From Marsupella aquatica (Eukaryota > Marchantiophyta): a DNA stretch of 64,000 bases. Location of the stretch: contig OZ316893.1 in the NCBI GenBank assembly GCA_973895155.1, forward strand, positions 28,148,001 through 28,212,000, in the 5' to 3' direction. This document shows, piece after piece, positions 20,290 to 30,955 of this stretch. Each line of letters opens with the position of its first letter. The first letter of the stretch is position 1. The translations under genes and the position numbers were made by a program. Below the pieces are notes generated by a model, which ran no database searches, was not told where the DNA came from, and saw only the letters and a list, made by a program, of their open reading frames with translations.

Positions 20290-21187
20290 AATTTTAGAGC
20301 TTTAGGGTCTTCATTTTTGGGTTTGGACAAAATCATCCACAACAACTGCATCTGCCTGATCCAGGTGGAAGACGTTTGGACAACCAGGATTCACTGATAA
20401 AGTGACTGCTGATATGACACAGTCCAAGTCAATCCAGTAAGGATCGGAGACATTGTACGCAAATTTTATCCTGCTATTTCCCACCTGTGAAAACCAATCA
20501 AATCAAACTTTCACTCCCTGATCAGCACCAGGCCTATCAAGCAAATCCACAGCTTCTCTTGTTCTACCAACTTTCCCATTATACCTCCTCTGAATGCATT
20601 GTACTCGTCCTATCCACCACACATATTTAGGACTGTCAGGTACTATGGCCACATTGACTGCCACACCTCGTGGCCTCTTTGGGTTGAGGAGGGCACTAGA
20701 GTCCTGGCCACACACTTTCTTTCAAACTCCTTTCCCTTTCAAGCATCGAGAACTTCCTCCAGAATTTTGAGTTTCTCTCACCTGTGGTGTATTATCTTCA
20801 AATAATACACCACAGTCACTACCAATAGTCATGAACATAGTGGGTACACCTCAATTCACTGGCTTATCCACTAAATTGTTGAAAATAAATGCTCTGCTTC
20901 ACGCGAGTCAAACGGTCCTTACTAAGATGGGGATTCCCAACAAGCTGACTAACCAATGTGCTCTTGTATATTTGCCGACCCTGGAAACTCACAGTAGGTT
21001 TCACATCAACAATAGGCTCACCATACACCAGGTCAACATAAATCATGGACATAACTGCCACACATCCAGCAAAAGCTATCTGAACATCTGGAACCCCATC
21101 ATCTCCCTCGTCTACTAACAACTCCGTTTCCATAGGAGTTCCAACAGGTATTTTGGCAATAGGATCTAGAGAAGGCAGTACTGTCAC
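20290..21187 (-). pseudogene. Decayed minus-strand coding region, unknown
   Basis: Three coding-like blocks in different frames: one with FAGCVAVMSMIYVDLVYGEP (20864-21187), one with KYVWWIGRVQ and EAVDLLDRPG (20503-20715), and one with SDPYWIDLDCVISAVTLSV (about 20290-20470). Splice-like sequences and frameshifts separate them. They may be exons of one transposon gene ending at 19476. The first frame's apparent start coincides with the CACTA-like end at 21185, so the true start may be lost. Confidence 0.3.
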
Positions 21188-23060
21188 TAGAAGAAAACCT
21201 GTGTTTTACTACTACAGGCCCTGCAACTATTTTGCCTAAACAACTCATACGTGGTGCCAACCACTATTTTTTTAATGGGTTGTAATAATCTGCATTTTAT
21301 TACTTACTTAGAACTATGTTACCTTAATCATTGATTACAACTCTTTTTTTGCCACTAAAACTTAGATCACTTGAATTAGAGTTGTATATTACACAAATTT
21401 ACAAATCACTACAATCCACCGTCCACTACACCGTCGATGTTTAACTCTATTTTCAACTAAGATTTTACTACTGGCCGAAACCACTACAAATACACGTACC
21501 ACGTACCAATATTTGAATGGTAAAGGTGTTTTTTCAATCAACTCTCAATCAAGTGAATCTTTTTCAAGTGATCTTAATTACTTGAAATAATGTCATCTGT
21601 GAACACACCTTTTGTTACTATAAATATCACCAATAATGGAGTCACAAATGAATTTTGACAAAATCACTTAAAATATTTTAGTGACAAGTAAATTCTTACA
21701 AACAACTTAAGATTGAGAGAATTAATTGTCAATGTACAAAATTTCTTTAAATAAAGTCATTATTATCACAAATTGTCTGACTACAAATACCACTAATATT
21801 AGAGTCCAATAAATATTATTTGATGCAACTTCAAACCAAGTGCCACATCCTCCTTAGTCAAAAATCACTCTAAATAATGTCATTCTCTTTGCACATTTTA
21901 GTGACTCCAAATGCCACTAAGAGTAGAGTGTCAATGCAGGACCTTACAAATGACTTGAAATGAAGTAGATCATTTTCCATTCTCAGAAATCACTATGAAT
22001 AATGTCATTCTTTAAATACATTTGCCACTACAAATGCCACCAACATTAGAGTGTCAAAACAATTTTGATAAATGATTGAAAATTGAACAGATTATTTTGT
22101 GATGTCCAAAACCTCTCCCAATGATGTCATTATAAACACACATTTTCAGTCACGATATGCATGCCGCTGGAATTACAGCGACAAACAATTTTTTTTTACA
22201 AATTGTACCCAAACCACTACACAACAGGTGCTTTGAGGGTTTTGGGCACCTGTCACTTGAAATACCACCATGTTTTGAGTTGGGAAAGGTATGTGTTTGA
22301 ACTTCCAATCAAGTGCATTGGTAAATACCAGCCCAAACCACTTAACACAAAGTCCTTTCGGGCTCTCATCTTCTTGCAACTACAAACTGCACCCATATTT
22401 GAGTGATGCAGCACACATTGGTGTGACCACTTGCCTTGAACTAGTGCTAAAAGGAGTGAATTGTGTGGATGCATCACATAAGCCCCATATTTGTAATTCC
22501 ATAGAGTCTTGGAGTGATTTGTGTGGAGTTCATGATGTTGCATCACTTAGGTGCCTCAAATCTCTCCACCTTGGCAATTTATGCGTCACAACCTCATTGG
22601 CGTTGCTATAACTAGTTGGCAGACGTGATGGGGGTGTACGATGGCTTCACCATGGGGGGGCTAACACGGAGGAATTGTTATGGCAGTGGGCCTAAGCCTC
22701 CTCCTTTAATTGTGGCCCTCCGAGAATTGCGGCGAGGTGGATCCAGTTCTCATTATCCATTGTAAGTTTGTCACTCCCCAAATCACTAAAAACCATGTTC
22801 TTCAAAGCCGTCATTTCTAGGAACTAACACTATCACTCAAGCTGGGGTGGTACATCATGCATTCCTTTAAACAACATCTCATGAAGTGCTAGGCGTAGTG
22901 TGACCATTGTTCCCAAACCACTACAAATGAGGTGGTTTTAGGGTTTAGGGAAAATTCCACTTGAAATACCACCTTCATTTGAGTGGAGAAGTAAATTGTG
23001 TGTAAACACTTGTAATGAAGTGCATTCTTATCCACCAACCCAAATTGCTACAAATGAGGT
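21185..23060 (+). mobile_element. CACTA-like terminus with divergent tandem repeats
   Basis: CACTAGAAGAAAACC at 21185 matches the usual start of plant CACTA elements (CACTACAAGAAAA). From about 21300 to 22200 a unit of about 130-150 bp repeats imperfectly, with AATGTCATT, CACATTTTAGTGAC, AAATGCCACTAA and TTAGAGTGTCAA in fixed order. From 22200 to 23060 a second set follows (CCCAAACCACTACA, CACTTGAAATACCACC). Such arrays are typical of CACTA subterminal regions. I find no coding region and no matching right end, so this is a non-autonomous or truncated element. Confidence 0.5.
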
Positions 23061-23839
23061 GCTTTGGAACAATGAAGTGGGTATAGCCACCGAGACAGGA
23101 AACAGGAAAACAGGAATTCTGGTAGCAGATTTTTTTTGCTGTTATCAAGAATATGTTGCTGTTACCAGGAAAAGTTAGTCATTGGAACAGGATAATACTT
23201 CATTACTTCAAGCCAAATACATCTGAAAAAAAAGCAATATGCATTGCGCTTCATTTACATTCTAGAGCTTAGAACCAACTAACACGGCAACAATTGTTGT
23301 CTGATGATAAGTGAGTCTGGAATCACCAACATACTTCTGGAAAATAGTGTCCCCAAAACCACAGACACACAACCATTAACCAGTGAATGTCACGGGAAAA
23401 AACATTGGCATGGTAGGTCCCACCATAAGTAACATAATATTATAGGCCAACAATAAGGCTCAAAACCACAAATGAAAACTCCGGACAATTTGAAAGACCA
23501 CCAACGATGGGCTAGCGCTTGGCGCTAGCTAAAATGGAAACAACCAACACATTTAGAAAATGACATTGGATGAATGCAGAATGTGGCAAACAAAATTTAA
23601 AATATCATTTGTAGTGATAGGATTACAATGAAATAAATGGTAATAAGGAAGACTTGGAACCATCCCAGCGCCAGGCGCTAACACAAAACTATACCGTTGT
23701 AATACGACAAAAACTAATATAACCGTTTCGAGTATAGGACAAATATATCCTTCTCTATAAACCATAAGCATTCTCCCTTTCCAAGATCAGTCGGACTTCT
23801 CCAACTATGAGAATTGGTTAGTTGGTCAAAGTAGATTCC

Positions 23840-24511
23840 TCAATGTCTAGTTTGAAAACGGTCTGGAAAAACCCAGTACAAATGTTTGCAAGGCATATAT
23901 GGATGTTTGCGAGAATGTCGACGATAGAAATCCTCACAAGAACAAGTCGGGAAAATACAAATCTGCACAAAGTAACTATTCGGCGTCCTTAGATTCTCAT
24001 GTGTTTGTACTTTGAATTGCTTCCCCCATGAGTTCCCAATAGAAACATCCCACTGTCCCTGGACGGACATGGTCTCTTTTCTTGCAGATTCAATCCTCTT
24101 CATGTGACCATGGGTCAAGGTTGATCGAGGAAGTGTGTTATTTCCATTCTGACTCCAAAGACGAACAGTGGGTTCCAGAAGATTGACTCTCTCTGGAAAT
24201 AAGTTTACATTGATTCGAAGCTCAAAAAGTGATGGTGGAGGTAGAAGACCGTCTCTTCCTTGAGCTATAGGTATTCCCTGGTCAACAAGATACTTCATCT
24301 CAGCTTCCGAAACATTTGTTCCTTTTAACACAGGAAGAACATCAAGAAAGGAGGGCAGGTTCACTACACCATGGCGGGGACGGCTCCGATAACATGTGTT
24401 GTTTGGGCAGAACCATATCATTTTGGCTATGGGTTCCCCCCTGAACATGCGTTGTCCTTTGACAACAATTCCTATGACACCGTTTGATGAGGGGAACCCA
24501 ACTTTCTTCAC
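23840..24511 (-). pseudogene. SWIM zinc-finger C-terminal part of transposase
   Basis: The last 40 residues contain CSCEDF, a 12-14-residue spacer, then MPCKHLYWVF, the CXCX(n)CXH signature of SWIM fingers found after the catalytic domain of MULE-type transposases. The upstream part has CPNNTCYRSR, a possible second metal site, and a leucine-rich stretch. It ends at TGA. It lies downstream of the DDE-like frame at 25423-26034 on the same strand and probably belongs to the same protein through introns or frameshifts. Element palindromes near 23669 and 23511 follow it. Confidence 0.65.
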
Positions 24512-24712
24512 TCTATTTCAACACTCATCTCTCTTTGAACTACCGCCAAATGACGCGTTGCACTGTGGACCGGCCCCAAATCTTGATGTCCGACGCAGAT
24601 GCCATGAACCCTGCATGACTTCTGTTTCAAGAACTGGAGATTGGAGCGATGTCTGCTGAAGTACAGTGGGAGTGCTTTGTGGGTATTGTGTTGAACGTGA
24701 TTGATGTCGACC

Positions 24713-25323
24713 CTACGGTGTATTGAAATCATCACGTTCTGCATCCCTCGAATCATCACTTCCTGAGAGATTGACAACGGAAATGTCATCAGGTTTTTCT
24801 TCCGATACGGAAGCAAACATTGTGTGGTGCAGATTTTTACGCTTGAGTGATCTGGTATTTGGCGATGTGATAAGGACTTTATCATGCTGGTGGGAGTCTT
24901 GTGGCGAGACAATCCCAGTTGCAGGTCCTTTCCTCTTGACAGACTTTGTTAGAACATCTCCGTTGAGAGGAACGCTTCTCTCCAAGTCAAACTCAGCTGC
25001 ATTGGAGAGGAGCATGTTCATCACATCCTCGAACAGCTTTGGGGAACCTGCCTGGTCAGCTGAACGGAAAGCCAGTTCCCATATTGTAGGACCTCTTCCT
25101 CTACTCAATCCTTTTCGATATGCGGTATTTGCTGCAACCTGAGATATAGCTCGATTATGATCCATTCCACATGCCTCGAAGAGCCCCACTTTTTTTCATT
25201 ACCCATGCTTTTATTCCTGCGTGACAGACTCTGATCCGGTACAGTTAGGAATCCTAGCACCTTCTTCAGCACTTTTGTCCTGGAACGACAAAGCATAAAC
25301 ACTAGTAAGAGTCCGCAAAACAT
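24713..25323 (-). pseudogene. Middle region of element A minus-strand gene
   Basis: Two frames joined by a shift near 25190: VLKKVLGFLTVPDQSLSRRN followed by LFEACGMDHNRAISQVAANT. The later part is Ser/Asp/Lys-rich and low in complexity, ending SGSDDSRDAERDDF. I see no known domain. The palindrome at 25326 directly precedes it, in what is probably an intron. Confidence 0.4.
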
Positions 25324-25422
25324 ACTAGCGCCAGGCGCTAGGCAGAATATTTTGACAAAACCATCAATATTATTGTGTAATCACATGTTTATGAAAATAA
25401 ATAGGTCAATATTGAGAATCAA

Positions 25423-26241
25423 TTACATTATTTGGATTCTTTGGATGGAATGTTGAGGAATGTCATCTGAAAAATGTACTTCTACAAAGGAATTTGACTT
25501 GCATATTACTAGCGCCAGGCAAATAAAATTTCCCCACTGCCTCCAACGCATGACCCACCATGATATCCAACTCTGAAGCATTCGGAGCTTCCCAGGTAAG
25601 CAGTTACTCGACTGCCACCATAGGTCAATCTCTCTTGAAAGTCGGTAAGCCTCTACAAATGTCGGTGCGTTCCGTAATTTATCCCATAGCATTCGATGTT
25701 CCGCCTGCTTCTCTTCCAACACTCCTTCAACAGAATGGCAATGAAAATCTTGGTAAAAATGAAAAGCGTCCGTCCTCTCCCGTTCAGGGTTCGGGTGCCC
25801 TCCAAAAAAAACATTTTGGACTGCTAACCATCCGGCTTGGGCATTGTCTGCCATGAAGCCATGAATGGTTGGATTATCCAACCCATTCTCTTTGGAAACC
25901 TCAATCATTAATCTCCAAGCCTTCTCGAATGACGCTGTGTCCTCAGCTTTTAGCTCGCAAGTAAATATTGTACACAATGCGCGGTAATTGTGATCGTAAA
26001 CGTGTGCGCTGAAAGTCACCCAATCCTTGGTCATTCATTTCATGACATTGAAGCTTACCCAGGCACCTTCAAGCATCCCTCCAGGTTGCATTTGCCGCAA
26101 AAGATCCACCCCAGACCCATGGCCTTTGGAAGTCATCTTAAATATGTGAGGTCTGTCTTCTTGAGATCCTTGACCTGGAAGGATGTACCTCTGTAGAAAA
26201 GGCATGTTGATATTCTTTTGATACCAAACAAGAAAATCCAA
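25423..26241 (-). pseudogene. MULE-like DDE transposase core (decayed)
   Basis: The frame at 25423-26034, with the upstream piece to 26241 separated by a stop, shows a MULE-like layout: VTFSAHVYDHNYRALCTIFT, then GFMADNAQAGWLAVQNVFF with the probable second catalytic Asp, then FHFYQDFHCHSV with the Cys-His pair typical of the family before the helical region, then a candidate Glu in VEAYRLSREIDLWW. The first catalytic Asp is not certain. Such enzymes cut at the terminal repeats and move the element. Stops and frame changes show it is inactive. Assignment to MULE rests on layout plus the downstream SWIM finger. Confidence 0.55.
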
Positions 26242-26500
26242 CTCTCCAGGCCTTGCTGGTCCTGCCTAACACTCTTGAAAAGAGATGCAAACTTCTGTGG
26301 AGTAGAAACTACCATTAGAGACTGGAAAATCCCTGTCTCTTCAATATCTTCAATCTCACCCAGGCTCTCATACAAAGACTCTACAAAAGATCCTATCGCT
26401 ACATTTTTTAATCTTGGCAGGCGTCCAAGTCGGATTGCCTTCCAATTTCTTTTTTATGACATCTTCAACTACCTTTTCCGCACTCTTGCAGAGCATGCCT

Positions 26501-27390
26501 CTACACAAAAAGGGAGCTGCTGGCAATAATGACAAACTCCACCCTGCTCAATGAACGATCCAACACGGTGAGAGCCTCCAAGTTTCGGGGTACCAACCCA
26601 TGCCTTTGCATTCCTCCTCTTCTTTTGGTAGAAGTAGTCACAAGTTTTATTCTTGCACTCAATAAATCCAGTACAAGTGACTTTACCAAATTCCTAGTAT
26701 TTCTTGGGCTGCACGTTTGCAGTGGTAGGAAATATTCTAGTCCAGATGTAGCAATCCTTGGTTTGGTCCATGTCCCGTAGACGGGATCCTTTTGAAAGAA
26801 TTCCCGACAATGGAGGCAACTCAAACACTACGTTTCCATTGTACTTCGGAGGCAAACAAGGTACTTGTTCACATGTGCCAGAAGTTTCCAGCCGAAATGA
26901 ACCTCGAAAGTTTGCTGGACCTAGTTGACTTGAGCAGCGCGTCCATTGCACTTCTCTGGTATACAATATGGGATTGCGACGATGGCATCTCCTCTTTGAC
27001 CAAGACCACGTCAGGCGCCGAAGGCTCCACAAAGGGGATCCTTGGTGGCTCCTCATCATCACTATCCGAAAGAGTAACTACATCCACCGGATCTCTCTGA
27101 GGGGATTGCCGATCTCCTTGATTTGGTTCCCGAACAACAATGGAGTAGCACAACCCAACATTAAGGTGCCAAAATCTCACCCCATCATCGACATCAAAAA
27201 GTGCGATAGATTCAAAGTCATTGGCTTCCGTTCCCTCCTGAATGATTGCCTCTATGTCATTCATGCGCAAATCAAACCTTCCACAAAGATAAACCTCACT
27301 TATTTGCCTGTACCTTTCGGCCACAGACACTGGAATGGAAACAATGTCACCGGTGGACATACGGGTAACTACGATTGACTGAGACATCAC
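26501..27390 (-). pseudogene. N-terminal region of element A transposase
   Basis: The minus-strand frame at 26869-27390 starts in the region MMSQSIVVTRMSTGDIVSIP and carries an acidic serine stretch (SDSDDEEPP). Frame shifts lead into 26694-27062 and then 26501-26824, which contains CLHCREFFQKDPVYGTW and later VLDRSLSRVEFVII. The Cys pair could be half of a DNA-binding zinc finger preceding the catalytic domain, as in MULE transposases. Multiple frameshifts mark this as decayed. No firm domain call. Confidence 0.4.
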
Positions 27391-27749
27391 AGAAGCCTCG
27401 AAAGTGAATGAGCATAGGAAAATTATGAATCAAAATTCCACCGACGAGGACTGTTATCGATCCTGACTAACAGTTCCCTAAAGCCGTTATAATAAGACAA
27501 TCCTCTGACACCATAAATGTATTTTGTCGTTATATCAACGTCATTTACGATCAACGTCATTAACAATAAACGCCATTTAGGAAGAACCCTTTTGTTCTAG
27601 AAATATCAGATGATGAATAGCGCCAGGTGCTATTAAAAACATTGCAAAAGTAGAGGCCCATGCAGAGTCAATTTATGTGCAGCGCCTGGCGCTATTAATA
27701 ACAATCCAAAAGGTTACACAACTACATTATCAGGACTTTTTACGTGTTA

Positions 27750-28010
27750 CATGAAGACGTTAAGCCCGACGTCTCCTTGCTGCTAAAGAAAGGCGACATA
27801 CTCGACGTGAATGACGACACGTTTTGTACGAAGTAACAAAGGTTACAGTTTACATCGTCCAAAACTACGTTACATACGTCAGTCCATACTACGTTACATA
27901 TTAACGTCGTAAATAAAGACGTTATTCTGGACGCAGATTGAACAGGGAAATCAGCTGATAACATCGTTTAAAACGACGTTAATTTCAGATTACGTAGTTT
28001 GTGACTTTGT
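27750..28010. repeat. 5' subterminal ACGTCGTT repeats of element B
   Basis: Short CG-rich units such as GACGTTA, AACGTCGT and AACGACGTTAA recur in both orientations. Similar blocks occur at 29060-29285, 30660-30870, 33530-33770, 36690-36960 and 37910-38215. In En/Spm, TnpA binds short subterminal motifs, so these are the likely binding sites of the TnpA-like protein encoded here (inference). Confidence 0.8.
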
Positions 28011-28505
28011 TAATGATGAGTCTGTCCAGGACGTATGAGTAGTTAGTCGTGTGAGGCTTGGTAAAAATGGTGTTAACGAGAACGTTTGAAAATAGTACCA
28101 AGAATGGAGAGACGTGAATGGAGTGCCGTTTGTGGTAAACATTAATCTTGTATGGAACATCCTTCCAGGCTACCTTAGTTGGGTGGGCTTTAGGTTTAGG
28201 TTCATATACACACGGAATACACATAAAATAGACATATGAAGTCCGGAATGCCACTATAAATGGGTGGCGTCAAAAGTTTGTGCCAAAAATGTACAAAATG
28301 CAGGTGGACGTCCACCTAGTCATGCATGGTATACCCTAATGCCGCTGAGAGCGGCTCCTATCACGTCCAGACCTGCGAACAGAAATACGTGGCGGTGCCT
28401 CCGACTGTTTGCCTCGGGGCCGCAACTCGTACCGAAGTGGATCCTCGTCTGAACTACTGCTACCAGACACCAACTCCATAGCTCCCTTGCCTCTACTCCT
28501 AGGGA

Positions 28506-28597
28506 CTACATCTCTAGTGCCACTGTGTCCCCTAGTGGTATCCCTCTCGACACGGCTCCTCTTCCTCTCTCTATGTCTCTCCCTCCCCCCCCTCTCT

Positions 28598-28629
<32 letters not shown>

Positions 28630-30541
28630 CGTCGTCTATGGCTGGTATGACCCCTATCAGTCTCCACTGGAGGGGAGAGGTTAGAAGATGACCGGCCCTG
28701 TGTACCTAAACTGCCCTCTTGCCCACAGTCTACTAAGGCCTCCTCCTGCGTATCAGGCTCCTCCCCTCCATGATCTGCCTCCTCATCTTCCGCAATGGGT
28801 CGTGCCACTAACCCCTCTAGAGGACTCCAATCCTCCTGGATATGACATAAGGGATCAGTTTACCTCCTGCAAATAGTGGATGCAAAACCTAGTATAGAAG
28901 GAACCTAACCTGACTATGTAACTTACCACTGGGTGGTCCTCCGGGACTGAGTCCAGCTTAGCCCATAGGGCCGCCGGGCCATAGCGTTTTGAATAGAGCC
29001 GCTCCTGCTCACTTGGCTTGGCGTTAGCTCCAAACTTGCGTTTCTGCAGGAAATTGGAGAACGTCGTCACCATCGTCGTTAACTACAATGTACCTAACGA
29101 CGTTTTATAATTAACGTCATCCAAGACAAGGTATATAGTGAAACTTCAATATTAACAATGTAGAAAAGACGTTAATTAAATGTAACGTCGCGAGAGACGA
29201 CGTTAGGTAGGATGAACGTAGGGGGTCTAGACGTTAAATTTAGAACTTGCGATGTTAGAGGAGAAAAACGACGTTAATTCAATGTTCTCACCGCAGCGGC
29301 CGAAGCATGAACAAGTTGTGCTTTGAAGAGGGTGGGGGACTTACATAGGTTGCAAGGAAGCCTTGCCATCCTCCCTGGCCCCAGAAATTGGTCACACGCA
29401 GGCGGCCATTTGATTTGCGGGCTGCAGCAGCTTTGTCCCCCATGTGCACTCGCTTGCCTACTGGGGTGTCAGGTGCTGCTTCCAACTCAGCCACGATCAA
29501 CTTGAAGTCGGCGTTGCTCATTCCTTCTGGTTTCAGGTATTGCTCTGTCCTTGGGCATCTCATTTTTCGAACCTTGTTTCTCCATCTAAACCTCTGATCT
29601 GCAAGGTAGCCTACGATCTTTTGTCTGATGTGCCTATAGTCTATTTCACGGCCGTTCCTAAACCCAGCTTGCACATCGTTCAGGAGGAGCTGAAACTTCT
29701 TTGGGTTCTGCGCAAGATCCTTCCAAGTTGTCCAACCAGGACAGTGCTTGGCACAACACGTCTGCACTCGATTTGTGAGGGCCTTCTCATCCAGAACATC
29801 CAGCCTAGCATCAAACGCATCCAAGGTGATGGTTGGGAGTTTGTCTCGACTCACAGCAGTAGTTACCGGTCGCGCAGGAGAAGGTTGTCGCTTCTTGTGG
29901 GAGTGACGTTCACGCTGAGGTGAGTACCTCTCTCTTCTGTCTGCCCTTGCATCTCCCTCTATTCTTCTTCTTTTGTATGTACCTCTACTGTGTGGATCTG
30001 CATCTCTATACTCCTTCCCTTTCCCCTTCCGTCTTCTCTTATCAAGGCTGCTATTGCTGTTGTGTGTTCTATCACGATGCCTCCTCCGCCTGCGAGAGTC
30101 CCGATCCTGATCAGGCTGGAATCTATCATGTGCTACCCGGACCACACTCTTGATTGGGGTCCCACTAGGTGCCTGAGAATCAGGCTGCATTCCATTGAAG
30201 GCAGGATCGTCCCACCCATCATCTAGTAGGGACGGGAAGGAGTTCAGAGCATCGATCGAAGGCCCCCCATCCTCCCCCAAGAGCGTTGCATTCTCAGTTT
30301 CCACATAATCATCGAGGGTAGGAGCATTGGCCTCTATATTTTCCAGGTACTCCAGAAACTGAGACTCCTTGCTTCCTTTTCCTCCCAAGAACTTCCAACT
30401 CTGGTTGAAAGCATGTATCAGCGAATGTGTCGATTGCATAGCTTTACGCACCTTTTCTAACTCCCCTGGATCATCCATAGCCACCAAGTCTGCATCAAAA
30501 TCTCCACTGGAAGGGAGATAGCCTGGATGAGCCATAGTCAT
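28506..30541 (-). CDS. tnpA-like: TnpA-like DNA-binding protein of element B
   Basis: Three exons by GT-AG signals: ATG at 30541 to 29345; 29043-28927; about 28835 to 28506. The donors are GTAAGT and the junctions keep the frame. The N-terminal 120 residues are acidic; the middle (residues 150-230) is an Arg/His/Ser-rich, very basic region; then a conserved block with CCAKHCPGWTTWKDLA and IDYRHIRQKIVGYL, resembling the plant En/Spm-type Ptta/TnpA domain; the tail includes FGANAKPSEQERLYSKRYGP and an acidic-basic end. In En/Spm this protein binds subterminal repeats and helps tnp2 bring the ends together. I saw no stop within the exons. Confidence 0.75.
28555..28645. repeat. CT-rich low-complexity tract
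   Basis: A pyrimidine-rich run (CTCTCTCCC-type) within the last TnpA exon; on the coding strand it reads as an Arg/Glu/Gly repeat. Confidence 0.85.
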
Positions 30542-30659
30542 TCACTGTTAAGATAGGAGGTCGAGAGGGGGAGAGGGGAAGTGTTGATGTTGAATGTGAG
30601 TCACATTCAAGTCACTTCCCGATGTTTTGTTAAAGGAAAACAGCCGTAGCCCACGAACC

Positions 30660-30870
30660 TTGGAGACCCGCCGTTACCCTAATTTAACGTCATTAATCAC
30701 AACGTTAACTAGGAGTGTAGGGTTTAGCGGCGACGTTACATATAATTACGTCATACCTAACGACGTTAACTTATTAAGTACGTCGTACATTATTACGTAA
30801 ACTAAATTCGGCAACCTCCCCACAACCTAAAAAACGACGTTAATTTTAGGGGAACGTCGTGTGGATGGAC
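30660..30870. repeat. ACGTCGTT repeats between divergent genes of element B
   Basis: Dense ACGTTA, AACGTCGT and CGACGTTA units lie between the divergently transcribed TnpA-like and SET genes, where a shared promoter would be expected. I see no obvious TATA box. Confidence 0.75.
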
Positions 30871-30955
30871 GTTAGTTTGGTTAACATAGCGGGATACGTT
30901 TATGCTTGGGGTTTAATATGTTGTGGGGGCCTTTGTAAATTTGATCACAGGGGAC

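Noticed and set aside
23090-23180. Similarity of CTGTTACCAGGA at about 23160 and 51054 as terminal repeats of element A
   Set aside because: Same orientation and only about 12 bp; the second lies in probable coding sequence.
27520-27590. ACGTCATT units just left of element B taken as its true 5' end
   Set aside because: The inverted ends and TTA duplication fix the border at 27717; these few units lie outside and among element A palindromes.
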